Source: Heliopora coerulea (lineage: Eukaryota > Cnidaria > Anthozoa > Scleralcyonacea > Helioporidae). Taken from it: 64,000 bases of DNA. The first letter of the stretch is position 1. Each line of letters begins with the position of its first letter. Shown in pieces: positions 53,101 through 59,100 of the stretch. The position numbers were made by a program, and so were the translations under genes. The notes under the pieces were generated by a model. It did not search any database. It saw nothing but the letters and a program-made list of their open reading frames with translations, and was not told the origin of the DNA. The stretch is from assembly GCA_030142905.1 (NCBI GenBank), contig JASJOG010000100.1, forward strand, positions 248,001 to 312,000. Direction: 5' to 3'.

Positions 53101-56100
53101 CGTTAGGGGTGTAACGGGGGCAATTACTCCATTTTGCCTACCGATTTCCGTTGGTGGAAAGATTTGTTTGTGTCCCAGGGGAGACAGATTGTGTCTTTGG
53201 ACCATCATCGAGGCTCTAAACTAAGAAAATTCTTCTGAAAATTCTTGTCCTGGGGAGAACCATATTGTTTTTGAATTTGTTCCGCTTTTAGAAATACAGT
53301 ACTGTGCTTCTTGATGACATTACGTGATAATCTTATACGCCCTCTTCTGGTGTCAAGCAAAATGAAAACAACTGCGAAATAACTAACCAAGCGCGACAAA
53401 TCTGAAATCTTGGACGTAACATTGCCTCCCTTTTAGGAACTACACTATCTTTCATCCACAATGATGCTCTCATACGAATTTTCAATCAAAAAGATTCCGA
53501 AGGAAGTATAACGGCAGTTGTCTAACAACAGTTGGAAGTTACCAACAAAACGTACTAGAAATTTCTTACTGAAGCACATGCGATGCGAGTTTGATGCTGT
53601 TTTCCTACGAATCACACCCTACGTATGCGCGCAACCACAAATGTCACTCATATTCCGCTGGTCATAAATTTTGATTTACACCTGAAACGTTGACCTGCTT
53701 ACGCCATAGACGTGGAGAAGGGAGTGAAAAGTGAAGGTATATAGTTCGGGAGGGTATGCAAACTGTGACGACGACGGTATTAAACCAAGTAAATGTTTAA
53801 GAATCTAAAGGAAAACACGTACCGTTAACGTTCTGTTCAAATTTACATACTCGTTTTTGCTCAATTTAAGTGTTTTAAAGCAATTGCAGAAATTGTAGTA
53901 AGTTATAAAGTTACTCGATCAAATATACTAAACATTTTCAACTCTTTAAGTTTTGGCGTTGTCATGTGAACATGAAAATGCTCTCACTCCCCTGATGTTT
54001 ACGACCAGAGCGGCGTGCAGCATACTCTTCAGGGAAAATTGTGTTTTGTTTGCCTTGAAAGAAAATCTCTCTTGGAAGGACATGTCGTTCAGGACATTTG
54101 CCTTAGTAGTTGGGTAAACTCCTTATTATTGCAAATGTAACGAGTTTTTTTCACTTTAATTAATGGTATTTTAGATGGAAATCGATTATGATGGGAACGT
54201 GAACGAATACTTAGCAGCCCAAGGACCACTGTCTGATACCTGTGCTGACTTTTGGCAAGTATGTATTCATATCCTATTACAGATTCATCGATCATTATGT
54301 TAATACTCGTAGGTGAAATTTGCGCTGCAAGATTTGAGTGCCTATGGAGCAAAAATTACAGGAAATTTATAAGAAAGAACTCTTTAATTGATAAACAAGG
54401 GCTTGTAAAGCTTTTGCATATCTAAGTTGGTCTTTGAAATGTTTGGAGTTTGTTTTATACGTATGTGAGATCGTCTGTGAAATCGTCATGTTGAAAAGGC
54501 ATTGTCACTCATTGGTAACCCAGATATACCATTCAGATCATTTGCCGGAATCACTGCAAACCTCGCGTTTATGCGAGTGTATCCCGTGTCACTAACATGT
54601 CTAATTACCTGACCCGTTACTTCTGCACAGATTGTTTTCTGTTAGTTTATTGTATTAGTTTTCTTTGTAAAAAATCAAACGTATTTTCAGCCAAATTTTG
54701 TACTTGCTATAGTGTGGCAGGAAACGCATAGTTCTTCATTAGGAAGGGTAGGTCTGGGGACAGTCTTGGTACCAAAGCTGTTAGTATCGTGTTACAAGTG
54801 TAACGTGTTACAAGCTACTTTTGTGTAAGTTCTTCGGTAACTAGTCACTTTGAATGGCGTTTGCGTAGTTTTTCTTGGGCATGTTCTTTACATTTTCGTT
54901 TCTAATTCTCACTTTGGTTGTGTCACAGCAATTCGTCAATATGCCAATTCACAATATTTTAATTAGCTGTTATTATGAATAAGGTCTATACCGCCTGACA
55001 CATTTATATCAGCTCAATATTTGAACTTCGCAGTTGTTTTACGTGGTATAGACTGTGAAGTTATATACTGTATAAACTTCAGTTAGACTTTGCTTTCCTT
55101 GGTGTTTATCTAACCTTATTCCGTTTGATTCGGATGCACTTGATGCGCTTTTGAGAAAAAGATGCTTACAATTTTTTGTCTATCTTTTTATCAGATGGTT
55201 TGGGATCACGACAGTATGCTGATTGTAATGTTAACTACGATCATGGAAAATGGAAAGGTAAATTAGTGAATTCACGATTTCCAAACGAAGTGGATGCACT
55301 TGTCGTTACGCCTCGTATGTACTTACGGCATTTCGAGACCTTCACAACGGTCCGGGTCTAAGAAACTGTTTCTATACTGTTGGTACATACTGTTGAGAAG
55401 TCGTTACAAAAATGTAAAATTCATTGATAGCATTATTTTTCAGTTCGTATTAAAAAGTTGCATTAATAAAACAAAAGTGTGTATGAAATAAGCTTTGTAC
55501 GCACTACTGTTTTAGTCTTGTCACTAACGTTAGTTTTCTGTGTAGACCAAGTGTCATCGGTACTGGCCTGAATGCGGCGAGCACTTCGAGATTGGTCATT
55601 TTGGAGTTAGTCATGTATCTTCGAGAGACTTTTCACCGTCGTATATACACAGGGAACTCTCTTTAAGAGATGTCGAGGTAACTAAAATTTCTAAAAAGAA
55701 ACAATCTTCCTTCCCTTCCTTTCCCTTCCCTTCCCTTCCTTTCCCCTCCCTTCCCTTCCTTCCTTCTTTCTTTCTTTTCCTTCCTTCCTTCCTTTCTTTT
55801 TTCTTCTTTCCTTTCTTCCTTTTTCCTTCTTTCCTTCCTTTTTCTTTCTTTCCTTCTTTTCTTCCCTCCCTCCCTCCCTCCCTTTTCTTTCTTTCTTCCT
55901 TCCTTCCTTCCTCTCACCCTCCCTCCTTCCTTTTCTTCCTTTCCTTTCCTTCCTTCCTTCCCTTCCTTCCTTCCTTCCCTTTCCTTCCCTTCCTTCCTTC
56001 CTTCTCTCCTTCCTTTTCTTCCTTTCCTTTCCATTCCTTCCTTCCTTTCCTTTCCTTTCCTTTCCCTTCCTTCCTTCCTTTCCTTTCCCTTCCTTCCTTC

Positions 56101-59100
56101 CTTTCCTTTCCCTTCCTTCCTTCCTTCCTTCCTTTTCTTCCCTTCCTCATTTCCTTCATCCCTTCGTTCCTTCCATCGATCCTTTCTTTCCTTCGTCTAT
56201 TCTTCTCGTCACCCTTCCTTCTATCGACCCATCCCATGTTAACCAATGTTAACCACTACAAAAGCTGTGACAAACTGAATTAAAGAATTTCAATAAAAGA
56301 ATTTTCACTTCTGGTGTATTCATGGTACTCTTGCGTTTCACTTTTGTAGACAGAAGAAGAGAGGCTTATTCAGCATCTACAGTACATCGCGTGGCCAGAC
56401 CATGGTAAGGATCGCTCTTACTCTTGTCAGCACTGGTCATAAGACACCATTTTTTTCTGTGTTATTGTTAGATATGTTGTTTTTTTGAAATTAATCTGAC
56501 AACAGTCTTTGTCCGCGATTAAGCTGCAGTAACGCCGTATAGTTGAAATTTTGTTTGAGGTGTAAATCATTTGTAGCTTTAAACTCATCAGTGAATCGGT
56601 TGAGACGATTAAGATACCTGTTGAAAATTATGCGCTCTAATTGACATAAAATTTTTAATTCTTGCTTCAGCTAATTTTTTAAAATTTTCCATAATTTTAA
56701 CTTTTGGACAGTCGTAGAGCAAACCAGGGAACTATAGGCAACTGACATAGAGTTTTCACTATATTACACTATAAAAAGCTAGGCTACACTATGACTAGAA
56801 GTTCACTACAGTTTCTATGTACAGTATTAGCGGTGGTGATGTGTCGAATATACAAGTGTAAGCCGAAGGCGATTGATTCTATGTCCGATGCAACACGGAC
56901 GCGAATATTGTCAAGTAGTCATGATATAAATACATGTAAACATATTCTTCAAAAGTGGTGGAGAATTTGACGATTATAGCAGAGAAAGTACCACGAAAAG
57001 TTCATGATAATTAAGAGTTGTATCACAGGTCCAGCACATGTGTTTTATCACATTTATAACAGCTCCTTAAACTTCAACTCTTTTTGCTTTAATTTATGAA
57101 GGATTAATGAGTGTTATAACTTACAAAACTACACGACACCACGTACCACACCACACCACAGTACGTGACATTGCATACTGCACCAAGCTGCACCCCATGC
57201 ACTGTCCCGCACACAGTATCTCACACCTCTCGTCACACCGCCCAACATACCCAACCACACCACACTAAACTAGACCACATGCATCGCACACTGCAGTCCG
57301 CTATGCTGTACCAAACAGCACTTCATTACAATTCACTCCACTTATCTACACCACACCACAACTCACCACACTACGTTACACCACACCACAGCTCACCACT
57401 CTACGGTACACCACACCATACCACAGCTCACCATACCATAGCTCACCACACTACGCCACACCACACTTCACTACATCACACTTCGCCATCCCGTACTACA
57501 CTACACTGCACTGCACTACACCATACCATACCATACCACCTCACCCCACCCCACACTACACTACGCTCTAAACTCCACTACAATGAACTTCACTGTAGTG
57601 TACTACACAACGCTGCACCATACATCACACCACACCACTCTGCACTAAACCACCCCATATTACACTAAACTGCACTGCACTACGCTGCTCTACACGCACA
57701 GCTTCCCACGTTATTGCACCACAATACAACAGAGACAACACTCAACCGACACTTTTTACTTTAACACGCTCCTCTTTGCTACATTAAACCACAACATTCT
57801 ACACAACCCCTACCAGTAGTGTGAAGATATCGTAGACTTATTGTAGACTGATTTAGCGAGGAGTTTTACTGAAATCTTAATGACGTTCGTTAAACCACTT
57901 GTGCTGGAAATATTAGACTTTTTAATTCGATTCACTATGTTTACTTGAATTGTTTCAAAACGATATTCCTCTGCATTACCCTCCCGTGCATTTTTCTTGG
58001 CACCATATTCGACTCTTATTAATCCAGCATTGTTGCTAAATTCAGGGGTACCTGAAGATTCCGAGAGATTTCTCAAATTTGTCAATGAAGTACGTCAACA
58101 TCGTGCTACTTCCAACTCGCCATTGACACTTCACTGCAGGTATACTCACATTTATATTTTTTGATTCATTTATATATTCCGATTATTGTTCGAGATTGCG
58201 CTATACCAATTCCACAATTCTTCCTTTGTGTTTTCTCAATCCATACTGCAGAGGTGGATTTTGCGGTAGGGGCGAAGGGGCGAAGGGGCCACGGTCCCCT
58301 TTTTCTCTGGAAACTTATTTGTTAAATGGACGTTAAACTCGATTCTTATCTACGAAAATGCTATTTTTATTATCCAAAGTAGTGTTATAGTTTAACTAGT
58401 GCACACTTGAAACTCGTTCTCTGCAGAGGAATATATCCTCATGATGGAATAGCGGTTCATTCACTGCGCGATAAATAACTTATTTAGCTGTGTTTTAGGG
58501 TTTCATTCTCAACTGTTTACTCGATGAATTTAAATGGCGTTCGCAACCCACCTCCTGATCAACATCGAACTGTTTGATATAGCGATCGAGATCCCGATAA
58601 TTTTCTACCTTGTAAAAGGTGTACAGCTCTGACTATTGATGTCAATGCTTGCATCTGAAATTTACGTGATTGTCACGAAACTATCCATTTACTTCATTTT
58701 AAAAATAACTGCCGCACAAGATTTTCTTTATATTAAAACCTTCTAAAGGATACTCTTTCCGGAATTTCTGGATCCGCGCCTGATGTCATTTTTTGGTTTC
58801 TTTAATTCAAAATGCACTTTTTAATGGAGAGTTAAAAGCTCACTTATTATATTTACAGGGGACGAATTTATGCCTAAACAAATGTGGTGGTGCACGGGAT
58901 TACCCCATTTGAAAATCGGGTAGTCTCGTATAATTTCAGGGGTCTTGAATTGTGACAAACTGATTTTTGTCGGTTGCGTTTTTCGATGATTCCGAACGAC
59001 ATTGTAATCTAACAACACATTGAGACACATCACGGAATATCAGCTATAATCCTAAATGGATTGTCTTTAAATATTTGGAAAGTCCACGAGTACCTTTGTA

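Noticed and set aside
55663..56246. Two Lys/Arg/Glu/Gly-rich minus ORFs (123 and 110 aa)
   Set aside because: Frames through the CCTT tract; composition fully explained by the repeat.
57165..57668. 167-aa Thr/His-rich plus ORF
   Set aside because: Frame through the CACCA/CACTA satellite in intron 28.
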